NCBI GenBank assembly: GCA_905182985.1
Contig: CAJJDN010000052.1
Span: forward strand, 302,850 to 366,849
Reading direction: 5' to 3'
From: Paramecium sonneborni
Taxonomy: Eukaryota; Ciliophora; Oligohymenophorea; Peniculida; Parameciidae
DNA: 64,000 nt
In this document: piece by piece, positions 49,474-62,213 of the stretch
Position numbering within the stretch: position 1 is the stretch's first letter
How the letters are laid out: each line of letters begins with the position of its first letter
Translations under genes and position numbers: made by a program
The notes under the pieces: model-generated
What the model was told of the DNA's origin: nothing
Databases searched by the model: none
The model's input: only the letters and a program-made list of their open reading frames with translations

Positions 49474-50250
49474 ATGGATAGTACCTAGTATGCTTTACCC
49501 CCTTATCACTATCGCTGGCTTAATGGTAAATTATATACCTAATGTCTATGTTAGGTGATGAGTATGAAGATCTACTGACCAATGGAAGAGATCCTACGAT
49601 ACCTATGTTTGATGAACATCCCGAAGAAATTTATTATGAACCAAAAAGTAAATTTTATAAATTCATAATTAGATGGCTATTTATACTTTTTAAAAAAAGC
49701 CTCTTTAAGAAATTTAGGATTTCCAAGGCTTAAGGACAATTCCAAAAAAGTGTTTAAGTGGAAAAAGATGAATTTCTAGACTCCCTTACCAAAACACTGT
49801 CCAAAGGTTTCTTACATAGTATGTAGTACAACGACCTGCCTTGATGTTCCTCATTATCGTATGCATATTGTTTAACTTTTCAATTAACGAGATGAAGAAG
49901 GTGTATTGCTCTGCCATGTCTTGTAAATTTGCAATCGTCTCTCTCCTATTTAGACAGTCAAAGATAAGCCCCCGATTTCTTTTGAAGAGTACGAAGAAAT
50001 CAGAAATTGTAAGAAACGTCTTAGTGATTGTATGGAAAAGTCTATGGACATTATACTTGAAGTATAAGATTTACAAATGAGAACTGCTTTACTTGATGAT
50101 GATACTAATTATATTCAATAAAAATTGCAGTCCAATGAACAACGATTATAAAACATGAAATTATACGAGGATATGCTTAAGAAATATGAATAATATCTTA
50201 ATGCTGTCATGGAAGGATATGAAGTTATTCGTAGATATGATGATCTCTGA
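49474..50250 (+). CDS. Unrecognised conserved-looking protein
   Basis: ATG 49474 to TGA 50248-50250; introns 49526-49554 (29 nt) and 49648-49672 (25) leave 240 codons. N terminus MDSTQYALPPYHYRWLNGDE, DPTIPMFDEHPEEIYYEP; a Cys-containing middle (PLPKHCPKVSYIVCSTTTCL, VPHYRMHIVQLF); and a coiled-coil C terminus (NEQRLQNMKLYEDMLKKYEQ). A second open frame overlaps the middle (VEKDEFLDSLTKTLSKGF), so the splicing near 49670 deserves a check. The base composition is distinctly less AT-rich than the surroundings. No family recognised. Confidence 0.68.
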
Positions 50251-50272
50251 TATGCATTAATAATAATTAATT

Positions 50273-51750
50273 ATGTAACGAAAGCTTCATGATAGATCAA
50301 GTTCCACAGCAGAGACCAATATACGTCGAAAAGAACTTGTCGATCAAACTTACGACAAAATCTTCTTCTGTGATGATCGAGAACGAATGCAATAAGAATT
50401 ATAACAAATCAAAATTGAAAATAATAAGCTCGTGAATGAGAATACTAAATTGAAAACTTAAATTATATTATTTGATAAAGATCTTGTTAGGTATGAAAAA
50501 TTATGTGGAGGATCAATAAATAAATCCTCTGATTTACTCTTAATTCAACTTCGAAAACATAACAAGGAATTGTCATTATAATTAAAGGAAAAAATTGAAA
50601 TGATTGAGCACCTCAAAAGGAGTGCTAAAATAACTAAAATCGCTGAGCTTGAATGTGAGAACAAAGTCTAAATTGAAGAATATGCTAAATTGAAATCTTC
50701 CTATGAAAATGCTATTAAATAAATAAATGATTTGAATCAGAAAATATTGTGGTTCCAAACACTTTAAGTTGACATTTAAAAATTATAAAGACTCAACGAA
50801 ACTAATTCAAACGAGAACAAAAATTTGAATACAAAAATCTAATAGCTTGAAGAGATGCTAAAACAATAGCAAGTAAAATTTTACTTAGTATTCATAGATT
50901 TTGAATAAGACTAATATTTAGTAACATGAAAAGAAGATTAATATCTTGTAAACATAAAACAAGAAGTTAATCTCAGAAAAAACTAATTTAAAAGTCACTA
51001 TAAAAATGCTTTAAGATAGAGAAAAAGCATTTGTAATTTTAAAGAAACCTTCTTCCCACTAAAAATTAAGTGCTTTTCTTTAATTAATTTTACACGAATT
51101 AAAGTTTAAATTGATACTGAGAGGTATAACAGTAAAACAATTAACTGAAATGTTTGATGGTTTAAAATAATAAGCCAAGGAATAGAATGTGTAAATTAAA
51201 TTGGATGATTTTCATCATATACTGAGTCAGTAATAATATGGGTATTAAATTAGGGAACCATTTTCTTTTACTGATAATAAAAAGATTCTTTAAATTCTCA
51301 ACTGTCTTACTGGTAGTGGAGATATTCTGATTGAATAATTTTTAAATCTGATTAGTACATATGAGACATTTAATAATTTCGATTTTGAGTAGGAATAAGT
51401 AAATATGCAAGAATAATTAAATAAAAATAAACAGAAGATTTTAGATTATTGGAACACGAAATAAGTAGTGGATTACTACGAGGTATAGAAGATGATAAAT
51501 TCTGTGGGGCTACAATTCAACAATTATAGTTAATTATTTTACAATTTGAATGTAAAAATAATGAAATACAAAGTTATTTGAAAAATCGAATGAGGACTTA
51601 CAAAATATAAAAGTGTCAGATACATTAGATCCATTTTTAGATGAGGATTAAGAAATCTTAGAATTTAATGGATTAAAAAAGCAAAGTAATTAACCACCGA
51701 GAATATCGGAAGTTTCAGACGAGGAACATTATGAGTAATATGATTAATGA
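50273..51750 (+). CDS. Coiled-coil protein with helical C-terminal domain
   Basis: ATG 50273, only 22 bp after the previous stop, to TGA 51748-51750; introns 50873-50897 (25 nt) and 51552-51573 (22) give 476 codons. Residues about 30-260 are coiled coil (ELQQIKIENNKLVNENTKLK). The C-terminal part (LILHELKFKLILRGITVKQL, DDFHHILSQQQYGY, CLTGSGDILIEQFLNLI) has the rhythm of paired EF-hand-like helices without canonical calcium loops. Ends in an acidic tail. It converges on the NPHP4 homologue with 27 bp between stop codons. Function unknown; a basal-body role would be speculation. Confidence 0.78.
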
Positions 51751-52600
51751 ATCTTAAATGTATATAAATTTCTATATTCAAATATAAGTGATTCTAAATA
51801 ACAAACAATCAAATGTGTCTCTTGATCTATCTTCATCACCAATAAACACTTTAACTTCAGCTTTTTCCATTTCTCCAACTCTATGAATTTATAATGTGAT
51901 ATCTTAGATCTATTGTGCTTTGAATAGATATCTTGTTTCAACAAGCTAGGGGATAGATCAATAATTACTTTTAAGATTTAGGTATTGGAGGATTTAAAAA
52001 TTAAGAGGACTTCATTATTTTATTTGTTAGCGTATTTAACAATGTAAGTTTTCATTTAATCCCTTGCAGCTTAGATATCAAAGACCTAACTAATAGGAGG
52101 AACTGTTGGTGAAATGTTCAAAATCCATCCTCTGACTAATTCATGATTTTATTCATCAACACAAGTCACCATAACCTTATGAATCTATTCAGTGAATAAT
52201 CTCACACATAAATTAGCAATGTTGATTTTTCCTGGTAATAAATTGACCAATTAGTCATATGGTTAAGGGAACCACACACATATAGGATGAGAAGAATAAA
52301 ATCTTACCTATCTAGAAATTTCAACATGAACAGTTAATTTTGTGTTTTGAACTTGGCCTAAAGGTACTTCAATTCCAATACTAATATAAAGTATATAATG
52401 AATAAAAATACCCAGCTAAACTTGTAAGTTTTATTTACCAATTGGCTATCAACTCTTTGAAATAAGTATCTTAATATGCTAAGATATAAAAAACAGTCTA
52501 TTTATTAACCTCAGGCATTCTTATACTAATTCTAATTTCAAAATCATTAGCCCATTCAACAACTAATTAATCATTATTGCAAAATAAAATAGGTTTCTTA
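51358..52600. repeat. Gap-flanking direct repeat, copy 1 (1243 bp)
   Basis: Identical to 52602-53844 across the single N at 52601. It includes the 3' end of the coiled-coil gene and the 3' exons of the NPHP4 homologue. Confidence 0.93.
51778..52600 (-). other. Assembly copy of NPHP4 3' exons
   Basis: Carries the C-terminal coding part down to TGA 51778-51780 with the 23-nt intron before the last exon, but is cut off by the N. The full gene uses the second copy. Confidence 0.85.
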
Positions 52601-52601
52601 N

Positions 52602-53844
52602 CATATGAGACATTTAATAATTTCGATTTTGAGTAGGAATAAGTAAATATGCAAGAATAATTAAATAAAAATAAACAGAAGATTTTAGATTATTGGAACA
52701 CGAAATAAGTAGTGGATTACTACGAGGTATAGAAGATGATAAATTCTGTGGGGCTACAATTCAACAATTATAGTTAATTATTTTACAATTTGAATGTAAA
52801 AATAATGAAATACAAAGTTATTTGAAAAATCGAATGAGGACTTACAAAATATAAAAGTGTCAGATACATTAGATCCATTTTTAGATGAGGATTAAGAAAT
52901 CTTAGAATTTAATGGATTAAAAAAGCAAAGTAATTAACCACCGAGAATATCGGAAGTTTCAGACGAGGAACATTATGAGTAATATGATTAATGAATCTTA
53001 AATGTATATAAATTTCTATATTCAAATATAAGTGATTCTAAATAACAAACAATCAAATGTGTCTCTTGATCTATCTTCATCACCAATAAACACTTTAACT
53101 TCAGCTTTTTCCATTTCTCCAACTCTATGAATTTATAATGTGATATCTTAGATCTATTGTGCTTTGAATAGATATCTTGTTTCAACAAGCTAGGGGATAG
53201 ATCAATAATTACTTTTAAGATTTAGGTATTGGAGGATTTAAAAATTAAGAGGACTTCATTATTTTATTTGTTAGCGTATTTAACAATGTAAGTTTTCATT
53301 TAATCCCTTGCAGCTTAGATATCAAAGACCTAACTAATAGGAGGAACTGTTGGTGAAATGTTCAAAATCCATCCTCTGACTAATTCATGATTTTATTCAT
53401 CAACACAAGTCACCATAACCTTATGAATCTATTCAGTGAATAATCTCACACATAAATTAGCAATGTTGATTTTTCCTGGTAATAAATTGACCAATTAGTC
53501 ATATGGTTAAGGGAACCACACACATATAGGATGAGAAGAATAAAATCTTACCTATCTAGAAATTTCAACATGAACAGTTAATTTTGTGTTTTGAACTTGG
53601 CCTAAAGGTACTTCAATTCCAATACTAATATAAAGTATATAATGAATAAAAATACCCAGCTAAACTTGTAAGTTTTATTTACCAATTGGCTATCAACTCT
53701 TTGAAATAAGTATCTTAATATGCTAAGATATAAAAAACAGTCTATTTATTAACCTCAGGCATTCTTATACTAATTCTAATTTCAAAATCATTAGCCCATT
53801 CAACAACTAATTAATCATTATTGCAAAATAAAATAGGTTTCTTA
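52602..53844. repeat. Gap-flanking direct repeat, copy 2 (1243 bp)
   Basis: Exact copy of 51358-52600, offset 1244. Bases 52602-52994 repeat the 3' end of the coiled-coil gene without its start; 53022 onward continues uninterrupted into the NPHP4 homologue. Confidence 0.93.
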
Positions 53845-56800
53845 TCTGGTGCTGGTACAGTGTATCCATAAAGTGCTGGGAATTAGATGGATACTTATCG
53901 ATTATCTCTTTCATAAAATCTATAAGCATGATCTATAGTATTATTATGAGGAAATATTTTGATTCTCATTCCCCCAACGCATTGGCCTTCTATTGTATTT
54001 ATAAACACAGCAACTTATCTTGGATAACTGTTTTAAATGAGAAATTGTTTGCCTTTGATTGTAAACAATTCTTCAGTCTTTTATAATTCAGTCAATTCTT
54101 AATTAACTTCTCTAAAAGTTTAATATTTAAATAAAAGTGTGACTTTTTCTTTAGCTGTTAAAAACATAGTAAAGTTATTATTATTTGCTTATATCATATT
54201 GAATTCCTAAGGTTTTGAATGATTGTACAAATCGACATAATATTTCCATTCTACAGGTTGATGAATTAAATGAATTTCTTAAATTCCTGAACACTTAACT
54301 TCTTAATCATCAATACAAATAACGAAGTTCTAGCCTGTTGCATAAGGATTCCTAAATTCAAGTTCAATTATTTCAACTTTCCCAAAGAATGGATATATCA
54401 CTTTTTCATCACTTAAATGGCTTTATATGACTGAATGAACAAAGGCATTTTTGGATAAATCTTTTCTCTTAGTTATTTCCATAAGAGTCTTAGTACTATT
54501 ATTATTTGTATTATTAGGCATTTCTTATCTTCTTATTCTTCTGATCCTTTCTTTGATTCTTTCATTTGGATCTTACTTAATTAGATCTTTCTCCTCATCC
54601 TCAAGAATATGCAAAGGTTCAACTCTTTTTGTTGAAATCACCTTTCTTTTCATCTAACTGTTATTATCCAAAGCCTCAGTAACTCTATCTTCCTTTCCAA
54701 CACATTTAATTAATACTTATAATTCTCCTTTAATCTTCTTAAACTCCTTATCAATTACATCAGCCTTCCTCATTACAACAGATGCATCCTAACCTTATCT
54801 AAGTAATTATCTCAAAGGTAATCTAATAGTTCCAAATATCATCATAGAATCATAATCCCATATCTCTATTGTTATGCATTTATTAAACAAATATTCACAA
54901 AAATACTTGTAAGCTTTTGGATATCCAATTGAAGAAGGCTCAATTTCAAATTTAAATACAGGTTCTTTGTAAGAAGCTCCTGTCTTAAGAAATTATTCTC
55001 TTATCAAAAGAAATGGTATTGATTATTCCAAACATCTTGTATAAGAAGATTTGTCAAATCCATTCTCATAAATTAAAGGTTCAGTAACATATTCTGGAAA
55101 ATCATAAAAATTGACTATCATAAATAATCTAGTAGGAATTCTTGATTCTTCTGAATAATGGTACACTGTTGGTTCTAAATCTTTTGATTTCATAGTTATT
55201 CTTGGTTTAAATGAAAGTAATTATATAAAAACTGTAATTGCTTATCTATGATCAGCTAATTCATATTGAAGTGACTTTTGCTTTATTTCATCATTTTCTA
55301 CATAATCTGTATGCTAAATAAATAACTCTCTCACTCCATTTTGACTCAAAAATGCTATATCTCCTCTAGAAAGTGCTTAGCCTCCAAATTAAGCTTCAAC
55401 CATTAAATCTTATTATTGAGTTTTATAAAATGTCTTTCTAGGAACTGATGTCATTGACTCTATTATTCTCCACTTTTCTAATTCCTTTTAGTCTTACAAT
55501 ACTTATTATTAAGCTAATAAAGATGCTGATGTTGGTTATGCCTTGGTTAAATACTATTATTAGGTTTAATTTATATCTGTCATCATTTTTTTTAAATCAT
55601 CATATTATTCTAATATTTTCTATATTTCCTCTTCATGTTATTTTTTAATTGTTTCCACCATCTTTTAATATTCTTATTCTCTTTATTTATCAATTTTAAG
55701 TTTATTTTCAAAATCCATTGCCAAATTAGTTGCACTAACTTATCTATCTTATTATAATTCTATGATTATTTAATAATTAATTTATACATTTCAAAGTATT
55801 CTCTAACTGTTTTATTTTTCTTTAATCATCATCCATTCCTAATTATTATCCCCCTTATTATTCAGGTAATTTCGCTAAACTAGGAGCATCCATAGGTTAA
55901 AATACTTATTAATTTATAATGGGACCAGGTAGATTTTAAGTTTGAATAGATCCAAAATTTATCTTTCCTGAAATTGTTATTGGATATTTAATATCACTCA
56001 AATCAACTAATACTTAATTACTAAGAGATCTTCCTGGCCCAACTATAAATTCTTCTTCAAAAACAGACTTAGGTACTAAAGGTAACCAACCACACAATAC
56101 TGTTGTTCTTTATTTACCAAGATTAGTAACCATAAATTCAACATCATATTCTAATTGTATGATAAAGACTCCTAATTTTGGTTCCTAATAAATCCCATTT
56201 ACATCTAAAGCACCCTTAAAAGTTAATTTCTTATAATCAACTTTCTAATTATCAATACTTTTTTAAAAAGAGGATTCTTCCAATGTAATAAAATTATTTA
56301 ATCCTCTTGTATTTGTATAATTCCATCCATTATGAAATGTGAATACCAATCTCTTAGCCAAAAAATGTACATCATTTGGTCCATCATCTTTGTATTTAAC
56401 TTCCTTATACTTCTTTAGATACTCTGATATCAAAAGATCAACTGATGATGGAACCAATATTTCTAGAGATGTTACATATGCTATTTATTCTTACATAAGT
56501 GACAATTATTGTATTATTTGATATCCATGTACTCCTAATAATTCATCTCCATATCCACAAAGACATCCTTCTGGAATCAAATTTTTTATCTAAGTAAATT
56601 CCTTGTTCTCAATTATTTCCATCCATAATGTCTATCCAACAGTTTCTAAATTAGTTTGATTGCTAATCAAAAATCTTGATGAACCCCTTTTTAAAGTATA
56701 TTTTAATTCTTAACCAATATCACCCAAACACCAACCAATAATTTATCTATTTTATATAACTTGATCTTTTTTCTCTAAATGTTTAGATTATTATTACCAA

Positions 56801-57158
56801 ATAAGACAATTTCTGCTGCAATTTAAATCGATTCAATTTATCTCAAATGAAAATAACAGACAACCTCAGGATGTTCCATTTATTAATTTACTTAAGAATA
56901 GTTCAATTCCAAAAATGGAGATTCATATGTTCTACCAAAAAATTCCTTGATGCTTGAATTATACAAATTTAATAGTATTCTTATTGATTGTTAAACATCT
57001 TTTTTGGGTTGAATGTTATATACATCTCTAATTTTGATTTTGTAACAGAGAGACTCAAGATGTGAATCCTTTTTTATAGGTGGAATAGTTTTATGAATTT
57101 TAGCAAACTTATACCACCTCTTTAGGTATGATTATTCATCATCTAATATTTCAGACAT
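53022..57158 (-). CDS. NPHP4: NPHP4 (nephrocystin-4) homologue
   Basis: Start ATG 57158 (MSEILDDEQSYLKRWYKF), TGA 53022-53024, roughly 1290 codons after introns, close to the size of animal nephrocystin-4. I resolved several introns (23 nt within EIVLF|EKKDQ, a 31-nt and a 23-nt intron near the 3' end) but not every exon. Features: an N-terminal region with WCLGDIGQELKYTLKRGSS, a C2-like part with IPEGCLCGYGDELLGVHGY, then repeated Ig/MSP-like modules (FRNPYATGQNFVICIDDQE, AKEKVTLLFKYQTF) ending GEMEKAEVKVFIGDEDRS. NPHP4 works in the ciliary transition zone gate with NPHP1 and RPGRIP1L. The family call is from recalled motif similarity. Confidence 0.78.
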
Positions 57159-57181
57159 TTTAATTTTATTAATTTTATTAT

Positions 57182-57618
57182 ATGAGTGAGTTTGTATAAT
57201 TAGATGATGAGTAAATCACTAAATATTAGACATTTTACAAAAAACTTAGAATAGATATGGAAAAAGCACAATAGAAACTTAAATAATTATAAACAAAACA
57301 AGAAGACTATTAAGTTGTTTTAGAATACATAAATAACAATTAAGGATAATCTTAAATGAAAATGAATGTTGGTGCGAATACATTCTTAGATGTTGAATTG
57401 TAATACAACCAATAGTAATGAATAGAGCAAATCCAAAATTATTAACTTTAGATGTGGGAATGAATATCTTAGTTGAATTGAATTTTCCAGAAGCAGAGAA
57501 AATAATCGGAAAATAACTTATAAGTCTTGAATAGAAAATTGAGGAGCAAAAGAAAACAATTCAAAGTATTTAACAATATACAGATTAAGTTGAAGAGATA
57601 TTGTTATAATTTAAGTGA
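57182..57618 (+). CDS. UXT: UXT-like prefoldin alpha subunit
   Basis: ATG 57182 to TGA 57616-57618; one 26-nt intron (57400-57425) leaves 136 codons. Two coiled-coil arms (FYKKLRIDMEKAQQKLKQL and EKIIGKQLISLEQKIEEQK) flank a beta segment VGANTFLDVELANPKL...DVGMNILVELNFPEA, the prefoldin-alpha signature closest to UXT. Role in the family: part of prefoldin-like R2TP-associated complexes and transcription cofactor. Its ATG lies 23 bp from the divergent ATG of the NPHP4 homologue, and its stop 17 bp from the next convergent stop. Confidence 0.85.
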
Positions 57619-57635
57619 TTTTAATTTATAAAGTA

Positions 57636-58411
57636 TCATTTAGTTTTAATTAACCAAAAACTATTGATCGGATCAAATTTGGTTAATGCTATTCTTCTAT
57701 GATTATCCATTGAACCATTTTCATTTGTTCTTGATAGATACAATTTCGATAATGCATGACGTAATTCTAACATAGAATAAATTAATTTACTAACAAATGT
57801 ATTTTCTTATAGAATATCTGTTCCTATTTCAATTTACCAAATAGCTTAATCTTTCATAGTTTTGGTAATTAAAGAACCTACCTTATATTCTCCTTATAAA
57901 TTCTCTTCGGCCACTAACAAGGTTTCAGTAAACAAATGACGTAACTAATGATATATATATATTGATTTACTACTAACTTATCCTAATTCACAATAGGACC
58001 ATCATGATTTAATATTAATTCCCATTCTTCATACATTTCTATACATTCCATTCCAACTGATACTTCATACATACCTCCCTATTTTATAGCATGTGTCTAT
58101 AAACTCCATGTTCTAGCTGGATTATAAATTATCAATGGAACCTACTAAGACACTTACTTTGTATCCTTTGAAGCTTAAGGAGATGGAGCAGTAGATTTAT
58201 ATTGAATTTATCGATCCTCTTGTATTATACTTTCCTCTGCTATTGTTTTCAAATTATCTTGTACTATCACAGTCGCATATTTATAAGGAAGACTGCTTTG
58301 TGAATTGGTAGCTTAACTTATTAAATTATTATAAGATGGAGAAGATTTAATCAAACTATCAATTCTACCTGAATTTCTATGTTCTGTCTCCTTACTCTCA
58401 CATAATCCCAT
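57636..58411 (-). CDS. Protein with N-terminal acylation motif, unknown
   Basis: Start ATG 58411, TGA 57636-57638, one 29-nt intron (57945-57973), 248 codons. Opens MGLCESKETEHRNSG: Gly2 and Cys4 fit myristoylation and palmitoylation. A Ser/Gln-rich linker leads to a globular part (PLIIYNPARTWSLQTHAIKQ, YEVSVGMECIEMYEEWELIL) and a C-terminal part LRHLFTETLLVAEENL...WQIEIGTDILQENTFVSK. No family recognised. Unrelated to the other MG-C protein at 16017 outside the first residues. Confidence 0.75.
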
Positions 58412-58536
58412 TTATTAAAAATATATTTAGAGTATATTTTCACATCTTTTATAAATTACATTAAGTAGGAATGACGTAAGCATATTTCACTAAATTCATA
58501 AGAAATAACTCTAATTTCTTTATGCTTTATTATAAA

Positions 58537-59436
58537 TCATTAGTTCTTAGGATTTAATGGATCAATTTTCCACTTTACTTATAATTTTTTTATTTTTACC
58601 TATTTGTAAATCATTTCCATTATTTAAGAATGTCTAAGTTAAGGATTTTCCTTTTAAACTTTCCCTAATTTTTAACGACAATATTCCTTAAATTTCTATT
58701 ATAATATTAAATACATACCAATTATTAAGGACCTTTCCCATCAATAGCATCTAGAAATTGACCTATTCCATCAGCATCTATAATTTATTCATATTTTTCT
58801 TTATCTAATTTTTACTATTCCCTTAATACATGATTCTAATTCTTTCCTATTGTCTATATTTTTTATAATAAATCATTTTTTACTTCATCAAAATCTTCTT
58901 TGTCTGAATCCCAAATTTCTTCAAGCTTTTCTAAATCTATTTATTATTGCTATTAATTTTATTAAAGAAATTAATTTTCATCTTTTTCTTGTTTTTATTA
59001 CTCTTAATCTTCTTCATCATCATTGTCATTCTCTTCATCTTCTAATTCTACATTCTACAAACGTTAAACTAATCTTTGCTCCTACTCTTGTTTTAACTAT
59101 TTCTTAGTTATTACTCCCTTATATTATTTATCTATATAATATACTATATATATATATACTTGATTCTATTGAATTCATTTCACTCTCATATAACTACTTC
59201 TTTTCTTCTTGCTTCCTTCTCTTATTCTCTTCATCTATTTCCTTCTATCTCTATCTCTCTTATTTCGATATTATATTCTTATCTGTTTCCTTCCAATATT
59301 CTTCTTCTTCCTTCTATTTCTTTTTTACCTTTGCACTTTCCTTTTTCTCCACTTCTCTCTCTCTAGCAGCTTAAGCTCTTTTATTTATTATAAATTTTAT
59401 CTTTTACTTTGGATTTGTAGAAAACTTCTTTGGCAT
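58537..59436 (-). CDS. CCDC124: CCDC124 (Lso2-type) ribosome-associated protein
   Basis: Start ATG 59436, TGA 58537-58539; introns 59132-59159 (28 nt, almost pure TA) and 58696-58718 (23) give 282 codons. N terminus MPKKFSTN...KRAQAAREREVEKKE, then EEEEYWKETDKNIISKQERQ, match the CCDC124 N-terminal coiled coil. The C terminus KFKEYCRQKLGKVQKENPQL, RHSQIMEMIYKQ and DPLNPKNQ match its end. An acidic Gln-rich insert in the middle lengthens the protein relative to animal forms. Family role: binds the ribosomal A-site region in idle ribosomes and helps recovery from translational dormancy. Confidence 0.9.
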
Positions 59437-59497
59437 ATAAATAATATATGGTTGTGTATATTAATAATATATATAACAGATCAATTATAAGTTTACC

Positions 59498-60294
59498 TCA
59501 TAAATTTTTAATGTGAGAAAAACTATTTGGATTCTTTACTCCCTTATATATTTAATATCTATATCTCAGATGCCAATTATGTTGAACAATTTTTGAATTA
59601 AATATATAATTTATAGCTTATTTCTTTATAAAGATTTGACTATTTATACATCTATAATCATACCTTATTATTCTGAATGCTCTTCTGTACTCTTCTTCCT
59701 CTTAATCATCAGATTATTACAATAAACCACTAAAGATCTTTATATTTAGTAATTGTTTTTTATATTGAGAAATCTTATCTATAAATTTCACAACTTTCAA
59801 TTAATCTTATAAGATTTAAAAGCAAATATTTTATTCATTCTTGCATGCAAAAGTTATTATACTTTTACAATAATTCTTTGGAATATTTTTAGTATCCTTT
59901 TAATCCTACATCAAACTTACCCCTCTTCTCTTGTAAATGGGAAGCTTGACCTTATGAACTCTAGGACCTTCTTAAGTTTAATAGCATTAAATCATAGAAC
60001 TCGTATAAGGAAAGATACACTCACATCTACTAATTAAATCTGTTTATTTATGACCTAAATGAACCTATGTAATATATAGAATGTACCACAAAGTCATTAT
60101 AAGATATTTAAATTACAAAAGGATATTTTGGTTAATTGTGAGGTTAAATTTAAGCAACTAACAAATTCTGCAAGGCCTTCCAAAATTTTTAAATTATCTA
60201 CTAGTACTATTGAAATTATATCACATTTTGACTAATTAATCCAGCAAATACTTATTATTAGGAAACAAAGAAATCTATTTTGGTATGCTCTCAT
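59498..60294 (-). CDS. Unrecognised protein, 5' end uncertain
   Basis: Stop TGA 59498-59500. The firm core starts at or before ATG 60097 and has two 24-nt introns, giving 183 codons; extending to ATG 60294 through a 26-nt GTC...TAG intron gives 240 codons with a hydrophobic start (FLCFLIISICWINY). Visible segments: GRPCRICQLLKF, GHKQTDLISRCECIFPYTSS, EGPRVHKVKLPIYKRR, an acidic SDDQEEEEYRRAFRIIR and YRYQIYKGVKNPNSF. No family recognised. The Cys-rich part could hold a metal or a small ribosomal-type fold, but this is a guess. Confidence 0.55.
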
Positions 60295-61057
60295 TATTCA
60301 TGGCTTGCTAATCTTCTTATTTTGTACACAAGGAATTCATTCCAATTAATTAATCAAATCTTATTATAATAAACTAACACAAATATCAAATTCGTTATCC
60401 AAGTTGGCTTTATATATCTATTTTATATATATCAAAATCATGTTTTTTGGTTTTAGGAAAGCCAACCTAACCTTAACTTGCTCTTCATACCCATTTTAAA
60501 AAAAACTTTCATTTATGAAACTAATTTTTTTTTTTTTTGATGCTTGTCTTACTTTTTATAATAAAAATTCAAATCTATCACACCTTTTCTAAAATGAATT
60601 ACAAATACTTTTTAAGATTTACCATGTAAAAATATTATTTCCTACTTTTATCTCAATTCAAATAAGGTCTATATTTAATAATAAGTCTTTACGATCTTTA
60701 GAAAAGTTAAATGATTTGATATTAATTCAAAACAAGATTTTAGTTTAGTTTACTTTTCTCATAATTAGCTATAGAATTGAATTAAGACTCTTCAGAATAG
60801 CATTTCGAGTATAATTTATAAAATATTCATAATAATAATTTATTGAATGGTAATTAAGAGTAAGTATTAATTATATGATTTTAAAAGAAAATTTTATACC
60901 ATATTAAATTAAATAAATTATTTTTAAGTCTTTTTTTAAGTCTTCATTCGATCTTAAAAAAGGTTTTAATTTATTCTAAACAATATTACTTCCTTAATTT
61001 TTAAATTACATAGTAAAAAATAAAGATATACTATATATTACAGAAATTGAAATAAGG
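60295..61057. other. Intergenic, about 760 bp
   Basis: AT-rich with a T14 run near 60526-60539; no supported gene. Confidence 0.5.
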
Positions 61058-62180
61058 ATGCTTTATCTTGATGAGAACAGTATTAGACATTTTAGTTAAT
61101 TTCGTATTATGATGAAAAAATTATCAATAATGTAATTAAGAAAACCTAATCATAAATAAAGAAAATATAAGAAAATTGATATTTTCGTATTAACGATGAA
61201 TTAGATTAAATTTGAAAAAAATAAAATATAATTAGAGTATAGATTCTGAAATTATAAGATTAAATGTGATTGAAGCTTTTTAAAGAGAATCTCTAATTAA
61301 AAATAGTGGAAGTAGAATATTTCTTGATAAAGCAGGGATTTTTTAAGAATTTGAATTAAAGTGGTTATATTTATAAAAAAAGAATCTAAAAAGTGGAAAA
61401 GAGGATAGATTGTAAGGGAAAAGAATAATAGATATGAATGATGGATAGTAATTCAAATAATCGGATAATAAAATTATATAATTAATATATATACAAATGA
61501 GTGTAGGATTAACTAAGATGAATCCTTATTGTTAAATAAATCGTGTACAGTTAAGAAATGGTAGTGTTGGGCCTAAAATATAAGCAAAGAAAAGGTTGGA
61601 TTCAGATCTTAATTAATCATAATTCACTCCTTCTTATAAAGTAGGTTTTATTTAGATTTAGCAAACGCCAACAAATTTTGAGAGATGTCATTTAGATATG
61701 TTTGAAGATAAGGTAATGTAATTAACAATGAGGAATAGTCGAAACCAACAGATTCATCGATGAATTCAACACAGTTGCGAAAGAGTCCTTCATTTAGAAT
61801 GAAGAATTATAGACATATAACACCAGGAGCTAGAGATGATATTAGAAGATAAACAAATTTTTAAAGTTCTGTAAGAACATTTTATATGAATCTTAAGGCA
61901 GGCTTTCAAATAGAGAGTAAGTGCGATGGAATTACTATAATTTTAACTTGGGACAGATGATGAATAATAATAAGTTAGACATACATAACCAGTTAAAAAG
62001 ATAATGGCAACTCCATCTTCATCTAGTTAAACAACTTCTGTTCCAAAATATAATATAGATCAAACAATATTAGAAGATAATAAAGATGCTAATTTAGAAG
62101 AAGTTCATTTTTTTTAAGTTGAAATGCAATAAAAGTATAAAAGATGGTTAGAAAATATTGAGAAGAAGTTAAAAAAGTGA
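61058..62180 (+). CDS. Gln-rich protein, related to next gene
   Basis: Ends at TGA 62178-62180. Introns 61713-61732 (20 nt) and 61871-61901 (31) are firm. The frame is open from about 61205; joining it to ATG 61058 needs introns 61104-61140 (37 nt) and 61187-61204 (18), giving 338 codons. ATG 61497 is a simpler alternative start (210 codons) but leaves out SGSRIFLDKAGIFQEFELKW, which looks coding. Other segments: MKNYRHITPGARDDIRR, SAMELLQFQLGTDDE and LEEVHFFQVEMQQKYKRWLE. The last part resembles the end of the gene at 62214. No family recognised. Confidence 0.58.
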
Positions 62181-62213
62181 ATTTCATCTACTTATATATA
62201 AATTCAATTAAAA

